The notes under the pieces were generated by a model, which saw only the letters and a program-made list of their open reading frames with translations, was not told the origin of the DNA and searched no databases. This document shows positions 25,482-33,787 of a DNA stretch of 40,521 bases, one piece after another. The first letter of the stretch is position 1. Every line of letters begins with the position of its first letter. The stretch comes from Candidatus Colinaster scatohippi (GTDB lineage Bacteria > Bacillota > Clostridia > Lachnospirales > Lachnospiraceae), in assembly GCA_018064805.1 (NCBI GenBank), contig JAGHUN010000018.1, positions 1 through 40,521 on the forward strand. Direction: 5' to 3'. A program made the position numbers and the translations under genes.

Positions 25482-26339
25482 ATGAGTAGTTTTGAAAAGA
25501 AGTTTGGAAAATATGCAATTAGCAATATTACATTATATCTAATTATTTGTTATGCATTTGGGTATGCAATCAGGTTTGTTAATCCTGATTTTATTAATGT
25601 TATGTCGCTTGATCCTGAGAGAATACTGCATGGGCAGGTTTGGCGACTTTTTACTTGGCTGGTAATTCCACCGGGACTTAGTAATATATTTTTTGTACTT
25701 ATTATGCTTTATTTTTATTACAGCATTGGTAATACATTGGAGCAGGTTTGGGGAACATACAGACTCAATGTATATATGTTTTCCGGACTCTTATTTACCA
25801 TAGTCGGTAGCTTTATATTATACGGAATATTTACAGGCGTGGGAGTTATATGGAGTCCTCAATTTGCATTAATGTTCAGCACAACATATATCAATATGTC
25901 ACTATTTCTGGCGTATGCCGCAACTTTTCCTGATATGCATGTACTGCTGTTTTTTATTATTCCTATTAAAGTAAAGGTGCTTGGAATAATATATGTTGTG
26001 CTTATGGTATATGAGATACTTATGTCTCTTAGGATGAATTTATTAGTTGGAATTGCTGACTGGATTGTTATAGGTTCTTCGCTACTTAATTTCTTTGTTT
26101 TCTTTATTACTTCGCGTAAAAAGATAAGAAGAACACCAATTATGATTAAGCGAAAAGTTGAATATAACAGAGAAGTTAAAAAGGCAGAGAGGAATGTTAT
26201 TACTAAGCACAAGTGTGCTGTGTGTGACAGAACTGATGAAAGTAATCCGGAACTTGAATTTAGATTTTGCAGTAAATGTAACGGCAATTATGAATACTGT
26301 AATGACCATCTTTTTACACATACACATGTTAAGTACTAA
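25482..26339 (+). CDS. Rhomboid-like pseudoprotease with C-terminal zinc-binding tail
   Basis: From ATG 25482 (285 residues; GGTGAG upstream; a GTG at 25473 would add three). Six or so membrane helices have rhomboid hallmarks: HGQVWRLFTWLVIPPG after the first helix and a YYSIGNTLEQVWGTYR loop. The GxSG serine motif and the histidine of the last core helix are absent (FSTTYINMS stands about where the serine helix should be), so it is probably not a protease. A basic linker leads to a Cys/His-rich tail: C245, C248, C263, C266, C273, H276, H280, H282. This suits one or two zinc sites in the cytoplasm. A role as a membrane adaptor or chaperone is inference. Confidence 0.75.
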   Translation: MSSFEKKFGKYAISNITLYLIICYAFGYAIRFVNPDFINVMSLDPERILHGQVWRLFTWLVIPPGLSNIFFVLIMLYFYYSIGNTLEQVWGTYRLNVYMFSGLLFTIVGSFILYGIFTGVGVIWSPQFALMFSTTYINMSLFLAYAATFPDMHVLLFFIIPIKVKVLGIIYVVLMVYEILMSLRMNLLVGIADWIVIGSSLLNFFVFFITSRKKIRRTPIMIKRKVEYNREVKKAERNVITKHKCAVCDRTDESNPELEFRFCSKCNGNYEYCNDHLFTHTHVKY

Positions 26340-26375
26340 AATAGTCACACCATTAATATTATAATTAGGATTAAT

Positions 26376-27113
26376 ATGATGAACAGAGAACTTGAATTTG
26401 CTAAGAAAATAGAAGAATTACGTATCCTTGCAAAGGATCAGGGAAATGTCCTTTCAAAAGAGCAGATAGAGGATATGTTTGCCTCAATAGATATGACACC
26501 GGATATGCTGGGACCGGTTTATGAATATCTTAAGACCAAGAAGATTGGTATTGGTGAGCCTGTAGATGTTGATGAGTTACTTTCTGAAGATGACCGTAAT
26601 TATCTGGAGATTTATCTTGAAGAACTGGCTGAACTTAATGAATATACAGATGGTGAAAAAGAGGCATATTTTATATCAGCAATGGCAGGTCATAAGGAAA
26701 GCCAGAAGCGTGTTATTGAGATAATGCTTCCGGATGTAGTTGATATGGCGAAACTATATACGGACCAGGGCGTGACATTAGAGGACTTGATTGGAGAAGG
26801 TAATGTTGCCCTTGCAATGGGTGTTACTATGTTGGGAGCACTTGAATCCGGTAAAGAGGTACCCGAAGCCCTGGCTCAGATAATAATGAATTCTATGGAG
26901 TCATTTATTGAGGAAGAGTCTGATATTAAATCTGCTGATAATAAAATTGTAAGTAAAGTCAACAAGGTTGCTGAAGCGGCGGCATCTCTCGCAGAGGCTT
27001 TGGGAAGAAAGGTTACTGTTGAGGAACTTAAAGAAGAGACCGGCTTTAGCAAAAAACTTATACTTGATGCAATTAAATTCAGTGGTTCCAAGATAGAAGA
27101 CATAGAGGTTTAA
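26376..27113 (+). CDS. Sigma-70-like protein lacking region 4
   Basis: 245 residues. Residues about 10-60 resemble sigma region 1.1. About 104-152 resemble regions 2.1-2.2, the core RNA polymerase contact (VVDMAKLYTDQGVTLEDLIGEGNVALAMGV, compare the LDLIQEGNxGL motif). About 191-236 resemble region 3 (LGRKVTVEELKEETGFS). The aromatic -10 melting motif of regions 2.3-2.4 is not recognisable, and region 4 is absent. So it may bind core polymerase without recognising a normal promoter. ATG 26376 or ATG 26379; the latter has better spacing from TTAGGA. It probably belongs to the run continuing to era. Confidence 0.7.
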   Translation: MMNRELEFAKKIEELRILAKDQGNVLSKEQIEDMFASIDMTPDMLGPVYEYLKTKKIGIGEPVDVDELLSEDDRNYLEIYLEELAELNEYTDGEKEAYFISAMAGHKESQKRVIEIMLPDVVDMAKLYTDQGVTLEDLIGEGNVALAMGVTMLGALESGKEVPEALAQIIMNSMESFIEEESDIKSADNKIVSKVNKVAEAAASLAEALGRKVTVEELKEETGFSKKLILDAIKFSGSKIEDIEV

Positions 27114-27117
27114 ATTG

Positions 27118-27528
27118 ATGGAAAACAGAGACTATAAGCATGTTATTCAGGATATTTCACAGGTATATATAGGTGGAAAGCTTACCTATAATGAAATGAT
27201 TGATGAGGATGATGTTCCCTACAAATTAAAAACTATATTTTTACATTATATGATGAATGAGGTTGATGGTGATACCATTCTTGAGAATCATATTTTCTTT
27301 ATGAAAAAAAGCGGAACTGCATATTCAACCTACAAGAAGTTAAAGACAAAATTTGTTCTAAATGTATTTTATGAGGATGGTCATGGAAAGGGCAAACCCG
27401 GATATAAGATTCGAGAAATGGAGATTGATGAACTTCTTGATGATGCCTATATTATGGCTAATATGAATACCACCTTTTTGACAGAAGTCAGGATTTCAAA
27501 GCTGAGAATGATGAGCATAGCGGTATAG
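27118..27528 (+). CDS. Hypothetical protein between sigma-like protein and M16 protease
   Basis: From ATG 27118 (136 residues; GAGG nine bases upstream; a TTG at 27115 is less likely). A soluble protein with no Cys pair, signal or membrane segment. The first 80 residues look helical (HVIQDISQVYIGGKLTYNEMI, KTIFLHYMMNEVDGD), then a basic stretch (STYKKLKTKFVLNVFYEDGHGKGKPGYK) and an acidic C-terminal half. I do not recognise it. Only 4 bases separate it from the sigma-like gene and it abuts the protease gene, so a shared message is likely. Confidence 0.65.
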   Translation: MENRDYKHVIQDISQVYIGGKLTYNEMIDEDDVPYKLKTIFLHYMMNEVDGDTILENHIFFMKKSGTAYSTYKKLKTKFVLNVFYEDGHGKGKPGYKIREMEIDELLDDAYIMANMNTTFLTEVRISKLRMMSIAV

Positions 27529-27543
27529 ATGAGAGGGAAGAGA

Positions 27544-30468
27544 ATGGATATTAGTAAGTTAACTGCGTACGAACTTAAGGGAAGACAAACAATTAAGGAA
27601 CTTGAGACTGAAGGATATATATTCAGACATAAGAAAACAGGTGCCAGAGTTGTTGTAATGGAGAATTCAGATAATAATAAGGTTTTTTATATTGGCTTTA
27701 GAACACCTCCTAAGGAAAGCACCGGTGTAATGCATATACTGGAGCATTCTGTATTATGTGGATCTAAAAAGTATCCTGTAAAGGATCCATTTATTGAATT
27801 AGCTAAAGGAAGTCTGAATACCTTTTTAAATGCTATGACATATCCGGATAAGACAGTATATCCGGTTGCCAGTTGTAATGATCAGGATTTTCAGAATTTA
27901 ATGAATATATATCTTGATGCTGTTTTTTATCCTAATATTCTTAATTCAGATATGACCTTTAGACAGGAAGGTTGGCATTATGAACTGCCTGACAGAGATA
28001 GCGAGCTGACAATCAATGGTGTTGTCTACAGTGAAATGAAGGGAGCTTTTTCGAACCCTGATGATGTTCTTGAGCGTGAAATCTTCAATTCACTTTTTCC
28101 TGATACTCCTTACAGTGAGGAATCGGGCGGTGATCCGAAGGTGATTCCGGAACTAACATATGAGCATTATATTGATGTTTATAAAAAGTATTATCACCCA
28201 TCCAATTCATATATCTATCTCTATGGCGATATGGATATGGTTGAAAAACTCGAATTTATAGACAGGGAATATTTGAGTGATTTTGAAGCAATAGATATTG
28301 ATTCTACACTTCCTATACAGAAGCCATTTTCAGAGCCAAAGGTTATATATAAGGAATACTCGATTACTGAGGCCGAGCCACTTGAGGATAATTCATATCT
28401 AAGCTTCAACTGTGCAATGAATAATAATCTTGATAAAGAGGAATATATTGCATGGCAGGTAATTGATTATGCACTTTGTTCTGCACCGGGGGCTGTTCTT
28501 AGACAGACTTTGCTTGATGCAGGAATAGGTAAAGATGTATATAGTTTATATGATAATGGTGTAAAGCAACCATATTTTTCTATTGTATCAAAGCTTGCCA
28601 ATGTTACAGATGAGACAAAATTTGTAGATACCATTAATGAAGTTTTAATTGATATAGTTAATAATGGTTTTGACAGAGACACATTAAGAGCCGGTTTAAA
28701 TGGCCTGGAATTTAAATATCGTGAGGCGGATTTTGGTCATTATCCTCCGGGACTCATGTATGGTCTTCAGGCACTTGATAGTTGGCTGTATGATGATGAG
28801 AAGCCATTTATTCATATAGAAGCTGATTCGACATTCAAGTCACTTCGTGAAAAAATTGATACAGATTATTATGTGAATCTTGTTAAGAAGGGGCTTATAG
28901 ATAATACACATAAATCAAGAGTAATTGTTACACCCAAGATAGGTCTGGTTGCTGAAGAAGATGAACAACTAAAGAGCAAGCTTGCATCATATAAGGCATC
29001 ACTTAGTGAAGAGGAATTGGACAGACTTGTTGAAGATACTCAAAAGCTTTTGGCTTATCAGGAAGAGGAAGACAGCCCGGAAAGTCTTAAATGTATTCCT
29101 GTTCTTGAAATCAGTGATATTAAAAAAGAAATTGAACCATTTTCTAATGAAATTAGAGAGGTTAATGGATATAAGGTTCTGTATCATCCGATTTATACGA
29201 ATGGAATTGATTATGCTCGTGTGATTTTTAGGGCAGAAAGACTGCCAAAGGATATATTCCCATATATTGGTCTGCTTAAAAATATAATGGGGCTTGTTGA
29301 TACTGAAAATTATTCGTACCAGGAACTCTTTAATAAAATTTTTATTGAAACAGGTGGATTAGTGCCTGTAATTAATGAATATGAAAATAGTAACAAGCCT
29401 GGAGAACATTTCTTGACCTTTGAATGGAAGGGAAAATGTCTTGAGGGTGATCTTGCTAAGGTATTTGAACTATTTTCAGAGATTATCTGTCGTTCTAAAT
29501 TCGATGATACTAAGCGTCTTAATGAACTTATTAACGAGCTTAAGTCACGTAATCAGAGCAGTCTCATAAGCTCAGGACATCTTGTTGCACTTCATAGGGC
29601 TCTTAGTTATATATCTAAAAGTGCAGCATATGAACAGATTTTCTCAGGGTTAGAAGGCTATCGTATCGTGGAAGATATCGACAAGAATTTTGATGCAAAG
29701 AAGGACCAGGTTATAGATGCATTAAAGCGCCTTTGCGAGTATTTATTTGTTAAAGATAATCTTATGTTTGACTTTGCAGGAAGTGAAGAGGAATATAAGG
29801 TATTTGAAAAAGAGGCTGCGAGGTTTGCCGACAGTTTAGATGAGGCGACTACAAAGTTTGACATTTTTGAACCAGAATTGTCAGTTAAGAATGAAGGCTT
29901 TACATCATCCTCGCAGGTTCAGTATGTATGTCGTGCCGGTAATTTCCGTGAAAAGGGACTAGAGTATACAGGAAGTCTGAAAGCACTAAAGGTAATTATG
30001 GGTTATGATTACTTATGGAATAATATAAGAGTAAAGGGTGGTGCTTATGGCTGTATGTCGGGCTTTGGTCGTGATGGTGACAGTTATTTTGTATCATACA
30101 GAGATCCCAATTTAAGTAAAACCATTGAAGTTTTTGAAGGAGTAACAGAATATGTCAAGAACTTTAATGTGGATAAGAGAGCTATGACTCAGTACATAAT
30201 TGGGGCAATTAGCACACTTGATACACCTCTTACACCAGCAACACGCGCATTAAGGTCCATGAGTTCATATATGCGTGGAATAACTGAAGAAATGCTTCAG
30301 AAGGAAAGAGATGAACTACTTGCAACTGACTGCGAGAAAATAAGATCTCTGGCTCCATATTTGGAAGCATTTTTAGATGATAAGTGTTTGTGCGTAGTTG
30401 GTAATGAGGAGAAGATAAATTCGGAAAAGAATTTATTTATGAATGTTGAGCCGTTATTTACGGTATAA
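27544..30468 (+). CDS. M16C insulinase family metalloprotease (presequence protease-like)
   Basis: From ATG 27544 (974 residues), preceded by GAGAGGGAAGAG; an ATG at 27529 would add five residues. This is a single-chain M16C peptidase. The inverted zinc motif is H64-x-x-E67-H68 (HILEH) followed by SVLCGSKKYPVKDPF, and the distal zinc ligand Glu is in GVVYSEMKGAFSNPDDV. There are four M16-like lobes over the full length; GGAYGC near the C-terminus is the usual substrate-binding motif of the last lobe. There is no signal peptide, so it probably degrades peptides in the cytoplasm. Family length is about 970, so it is complete. Confidence 0.93.
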   Translation: MDISKLTAYELKGRQTIKELETEGYIFRHKKTGARVVVMENSDNNKVFYIGFRTPPKESTGVMHILEHSVLCGSKKYPVKDPFIELAKGSLNTFLNAMTYPDKTVYPVASCNDQDFQNLMNIYLDAVFYPNILNSDMTFRQEGWHYELPDRDSELTINGVVYSEMKGAFSNPDDVLEREIFNSLFPDTPYSEESGGDPKVIPELTYEHYIDVYKKYYHPSNSYIYLYGDMDMVEKLEFIDREYLSDFEAIDIDSTLPIQKPFSEPKVIYKEYSITEAEPLEDNSYLSFNCAMNNNLDKEEYIAWQVIDYALCSAPGAVLRQTLLDAGIGKDVYSLYDNGVKQPYFSIVSKLANVTDETKFVDTINEVLIDIVNNGFDRDTLRAGLNGLEFKYREADFGHYPPGLMYGLQALDSWLYDDEKPFIHIEADSTFKSLREKIDTDYYVNLVKKGLIDNTHKSRVIVTPKIGLVAEEDEQLKSKLASYKASLSEEELDRLVEDTQKLLAYQEEEDSPESLKCIPVLEISDIKKEIEPFSNEIREVNGYKVLYHPIYTNGIDYARVIFRAERLPKDIFPYIGLLKNIMGLVDTENYSYQELFNKIFIETGGLVPVINEYENSNKPGEHFLTFEWKGKCLEGDLAKVFELFSEIICRSKFDDTKRLNELINELKSRNQSSLISSGHLVALHRALSYISKSAAYEQIFSGLEGYRIVEDIDKNFDAKKDQVIDALKRLCEYLFVKDNLMFDFAGSEEEYKVFEKEAARFADSLDEATTKFDIFEPELSVKNEGFTSSSQVQYVCRAGNFREKGLEYTGSLKALKVIMGYDYLWNNIRVKGGAYGCMSGFGRDGDSYFVSYRDPNLSKTIEVFEGVTEYVKNFNVDKRAMTQYIIGAISTLDTPLTPATRALRSMSSYMRGITEEMLQKERDELLATDCEKIRSLAPYLEAFLDDKCLCVVGNEEKINSEKNLFMNVEPLFTV

Positions 30469-30482
30469 AACAGGGAGGAATT

Positions 30483-31637
30483 ATGAAAAGGAAAGTATTA
30501 TCGATAATTGTTTGCAGTTTTCTTGCTATATGTCTTACTGCTTGCGGCTCTTCGACTTCTACATATTCAGAAAGCGCAAAAGCTTCATCATATGCAAGTT
30601 ATGATGCTGAAGATTCATATGCGGAGGTTCCCTATGCAGAGGAAGCAATGGTTGAGGCTGACTATCTTTCTGATGGAAGTAATGGAACCGGTGTAGACAC
30701 GACTACTACAGAGAATGCCTCTACAAGTAATCGTAAACTGATAAGAACAGTTGGAATTAATGCAGAAACAAAAGAGTTTGACGAACTGGTTAATAATGTT
30801 ACCAAAAAGATACAGGAACTTGGCGGATATGTTGAGAATATGGATAGCTTTTATGGAAGTAAATACAATAGTGTAAAATCTTCCAAGAATGCAACAATAA
30901 CTGCCAGAGTACCGGCTAAGAACCTTGATGCTTTTCTGAATATGATGGGAGAGGCTGCCAATATAACTAATAAAACTGAGAATGTTGAAGATGTAACACT
31001 TAGTTATGTTGATATGGCAAGTCATAAGAAGATGCTGGAAGAAGAGCGTGACAGATTATTGGCTTTTTTGGATGAGGCAACTTCAATAGAGGAAATTATA
31101 ACTATTGAAGACAGACTGTCTACTGTTAAATACCAGATTGAAAGTATGGAGGCACAGCTTCGTACATATGACAACAAGGTTGATTATAGTACAGTAAGGA
31201 TTAGTATTACAGAGGTAGTTGATTATACAGAGATTAAAGAGCCTGAACCGGAAAAATCAGCTTGGGAAAGAATGACAGAAGGTTTTGTTGAGAACTTTGG
31301 AAATGTTATTGATGGGCTAAAAGAATTTGGAATTTGGTTTGTAATTAATATTCCTTATTTGATTATCTGGGCTATTTTCATTACTATATTTGTTATTGTT
31401 TTCAAAAAAGTTCTTAAAAAATATAGAGCAAATGAAGAAAAACGAGCAGAGGAGAAAAGAGCAAGAATTGCCGGAAATCATTTAATGCCTCCAATTGGGA
31501 AGCCTTTACAGGGGCAGCCGGCGCCTGTGCCCGGACAGCCAATGCAGGTTCAACAGACTGTAAATCCTTCAAATGAAGCAGAGCAGAAAAATGATGATAC
31601 TAATGATAATAAGACAGATAGTCAGGTAGGTAAGTAG
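30483..31637 (+). CDS. DUF4349 domain lipoprotein
   Basis: 384 residues. A signal peptide ends in lipobox LTAC with C21. A low-complexity Ser/Tyr/Glu stretch follows, then a DUF4349 domain (about 78-310): a beta-strand start RKLIRTVGINAETKEFDEL, a coiled-coil section around MLEEERDRLLAFLDEATSIEEIITIEDRLSTV and a membrane helix at about 283-309. The basic, Pro/Gln-rich C-terminal tail would be cytoplasmic. The function of the family is not established; an envelope role is inferred. GGGAGG stands just before the ATG. Confidence 0.88.
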   Translation: MKRKVLSIIVCSFLAICLTACGSSTSTYSESAKASSYASYDAEDSYAEVPYAEEAMVEADYLSDGSNGTGVDTTTTENASTSNRKLIRTVGINAETKEFDELVNNVTKKIQELGGYVENMDSFYGSKYNSVKSSKNATITARVPAKNLDAFLNMMGEAANITNKTENVEDVTLSYVDMASHKKMLEEERDRLLAFLDEATSIEEIITIEDRLSTVKYQIESMEAQLRTYDNKVDYSTVRISITEVVDYTEIKEPEPEKSAWERMTEGFVENFGNVIDGLKEFGIWFVINIPYLIIWAIFITIFVIVFKKVLKKYRANEEKRAEEKRARIAGNHLMPPIGKPLQGQPAPVPGQPMQVQQTVNPSNEAEQKNDDTNDNKTDSQVGK

Positions 31638-31639
31638 GA

Positions 31640-32575
31640 ATGAATATTGAAGATTTAGACTTAAATAGTGGCATGAATACAAGAGCGGGATTTGTAAGTA
31701 CTATAGGCCGTCCTAATGTAGGTAAGTCTACTCTTATGAATCACATTATAGGACAGAAGATTGCTATTACCTCAAATAAGCCTCAGACTACCAGAAACAG
31801 AATAAGAACTGTTAATACATCTGAGAAGGGACAAATTGTATTTGTTGATACTCCCGGTATTCATAAATCCAAGAATAAGCTTGGCGACTATATGGTGAGC
31901 GTAGCGCAGAAGTCAATAGTTGATGTGGATGCTGTTATGTGGCTAGTGGAACCAAGCACCTATATTGGAAATGGTGAGAAGGCAATTATTGAGCAGCTTA
32001 AGAAGGCCAAAAATGTGGCAGTTTTTCTTGTAATAAATAAAATGGATACAATTAAGAAAGAAGAGGTCCTTGCTGTTATTGATACATACCGCAAGGAAAT
32101 GGACTTTGATGAGATTATTCCTGTTTCTGCCAAAACTGGAGCCGGTGTGGATGAATTGCTTGATACACTGTTTTCGTATTTGCCTTTTGGAACTCCATAT
32201 TATGATGAGGATACAATAACTGATCAACCTGAACGACAGATTGTAGCTGAACTGATTAGAGAGAAGGCTTTATGGAGCCTTGAAGATGAAATTCCACATG
32301 GTATTGCTGTTGCAATAGAATCGATGAAGTTTGAAAAAAAATTATGTCGAATTGACGCAACAATAGTATGTGAGAAAGATAGTCATAAAGGGATTATAAT
32401 TGGCAAAGGGGGAGCAATGCTCAAAAAAATAGGAACGCTTGCGCGTCCCGAAATTGAAGATATGCTTGAATGCAAGGTATTTCTTCAGTTGTGGGTTAAG
32501 GTTAAGAAGGACTGGAGAGATTCAGATTTCTTAATGAAAAACTTTGGCTATAACCCAACAGATATTGATGAATAA
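31640..32575 (+). CDS. era: GTPase Era
   Basis: 311 residues. An N-terminal GTPase domain with G1 GRPNVGKST (23-31), G3 DTPG, G4 NKMD and G5 SAK; a C-terminal KH domain with IIGKGGAMLKKIGTLARPEIEDMLECKVFLQLWVKV. Era binds the 3' end of 16S rRNA and helps assemble the 30S subunit. The first 12 residues are longer than usual; ATG 31676 (MNTRAGFVSTIGRP) would give a more typical N-terminus, but AGTAGGA favours 31640. It is the last gene of the run from the sigma-like protein; no clear terminator follows. Confidence 0.97.
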   Translation: MNIEDLDLNSGMNTRAGFVSTIGRPNVGKSTLMNHIIGQKIAITSNKPQTTRNRIRTVNTSEKGQIVFVDTPGIHKSKNKLGDYMVSVAQKSIVDVDAVMWLVEPSTYIGNGEKAIIEQLKKAKNVAVFLVINKMDTIKKEEVLAVIDTYRKEMDFDEIIPVSAKTGAGVDELLDTLFSYLPFGTPYYDEDTITDQPERQIVAELIREKALWSLEDEIPHGIAVAIESMKFEKKLCRIDATIVCEKDSHKGIIIGKGGAMLKKIGTLARPEIEDMLECKVFLQLWVKVKKDWRDSDFLMKNFGYNPTDIDE

Positions 32576-32585
32576 ATTATAATCT

Positions 32586-33053
32586 TTAGAAGAAAAGTGG
32601 CATTGTAATAAATGCTGTCGCAATTCCTAAAATAGCACCAATAAGCACCTGAAGGGGCGTATGACCTATTAGTTCCTTCAGGTTTTCTTGTGTGAATTTT
32701 ATTTCACCGGGATTTTCAACCTTAAGAAAGGACATAATCTGGTTGAGAACTTCAGCCTGATTTCCGGTTTCCCTTCTTACGCCACGTGCATCATACATAA
32801 CTACGATTGCGAAGATGCAACATACTGCAAACTCAAATGAACCCATTCCATGCTTAATTCCGGCTGCCGTTGTTAAGGCACATACGGTTGCTGAATGACA
32901 GCTTGGCATTCCACCGGATCCAACCAAACGTTCCGGTTTGAATTCTTTTGTAAATGCAAAATCTATAATCGTTTTTATTACCTGAGCAGAAGCCCAGCCA
33001 ATTATTGCGGTCATAAGAACATAATTGGAAAATAAGTCAATAATATAATTCAT
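32586..33053 (-). CDS. Divergent PAP2 family protein (DUF212/YuiD-like)
   Basis: From ATG 33053 (155 residues), with GGAG seven bases upstream; a TTG at 33086 would add eleven residues without a good ribosome site. A small membrane protein of the divergent PAP2 group. It carries GGMPSCHSATVCAL and YDARGVRRETGNQAEVLNQ, the usual family motifs corresponding to phosphatase motifs of PAP2 enzymes. Four or five hydrophobic segments. The natural substrate is unknown; a lipid or prenyl pyrophosphate is a reasonable guess. It converges on era with a 10-base gap and diverges from recO. Confidence 0.87.
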   Translation of the reverse strand: MNYIIDLFSNYVLMTAIIGWASAQVIKTIIDFAFTKEFKPERLVGSGGMPSCHSATVCALTTAAGIKHGMGSFEFAVCCIFAIVVMYDARGVRRETGNQAEVLNQIMSFLKVENPGEIKFTQENLKELIGHTPLQVLIGAILGIATAFITMPLFF

Positions 33054-33133
33054 AAGTAACTCCAAATTCTTGTTGCAAAGCGACAATTTAATATTTTAAT
33101 TATAAATGATAAAGGGATATATGGCAAATTAGT

Positions 33134-33787
33134 ATGCAGGAACATGTGAAAGTAACCGGGATTGTTTTGAAAGCAGAGCCCGCAGGAGAATATGATAGAA
33201 GAGTAGTAATTCTTACAAAGGAAAGAGGTAAGATTACAGCATTTGCCAGAGGTGCGAGAAAGCCTAACAGCAGATTTGTTGCAGGAACTACACCTTTTGT
33301 GTTTGGCGTATTTTCTTTATATGAAGGGAAAAATTCATATACTATTAATGAGATTGAGGTTCAAAATTATTTTGAAGAATTAAGGACTGATTATAATGGC
33401 GCATATTATGGTATGTATTTTTTGGAGATTGCAGATTACTATACCAGAGAGAATAATGATGAAAAGGATATGTTAAAACTTTTATACCAGAGTATGAGAG
33501 CACTAATGCATGATAAGTACGATAATAGGCTCGTTCGTGCCGTGTTTGAAATTAAGTCAATTGTAATCAATGGTGAATTTAAGGGTGTAACAGAGAACTC
33601 AAAGTATAAAGAAGCTGCCCTTTACGCAGTAGATTTTATTGTAAAGAGCAGCATCGAAAAACTATATACATTTAAACTGACTGATGATGCATTAATGCAA
33701 CTTTGTGAAATAGCAACAACTTCTCGTAAGTATGCAATGCATACGTCTTTTAAAAGTCTGGAAATTTTAGAGTCATTCATCTCTTAG
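33134..33787 (+). CDS. recO: DNA repair protein RecO, short form without zinc site
   Basis: 217 residues. The N-terminal OB fold (about 1-80) has VTGIVLKAEPAGEYDRRVVILTKERGKITAFARGARKPNS, diagnostic for RecO. The C-terminal part is helical and shorter than the usual 240-250 residues. The typical four-Cys zinc site after the ...NGE segment is absent: the whole protein has one Cys (in QLCEIA). RecO loads RecA on gaps with RecR. The ATG has only a weak ribosome site. Its last 15 bases overlap the 3' end of the GH42 gene on the other strand. Confidence 0.9.
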   Translation: MQEHVKVTGIVLKAEPAGEYDRRVVILTKERGKITAFARGARKPNSRFVAGTTPFVFGVFSLYEGKNSYTINEIEVQNYFEELRTDYNGAYYGMYFLEIADYYTRENNDEKDMLKLLYQSMRALMHDKYDNRLVRAVFEIKSIVINGEFKGVTENSKYKEAALYAVDFIVKSSIEKLYTFKLTDDALMQLCEIATTSRKYAMHTSFKSLEILESFIS

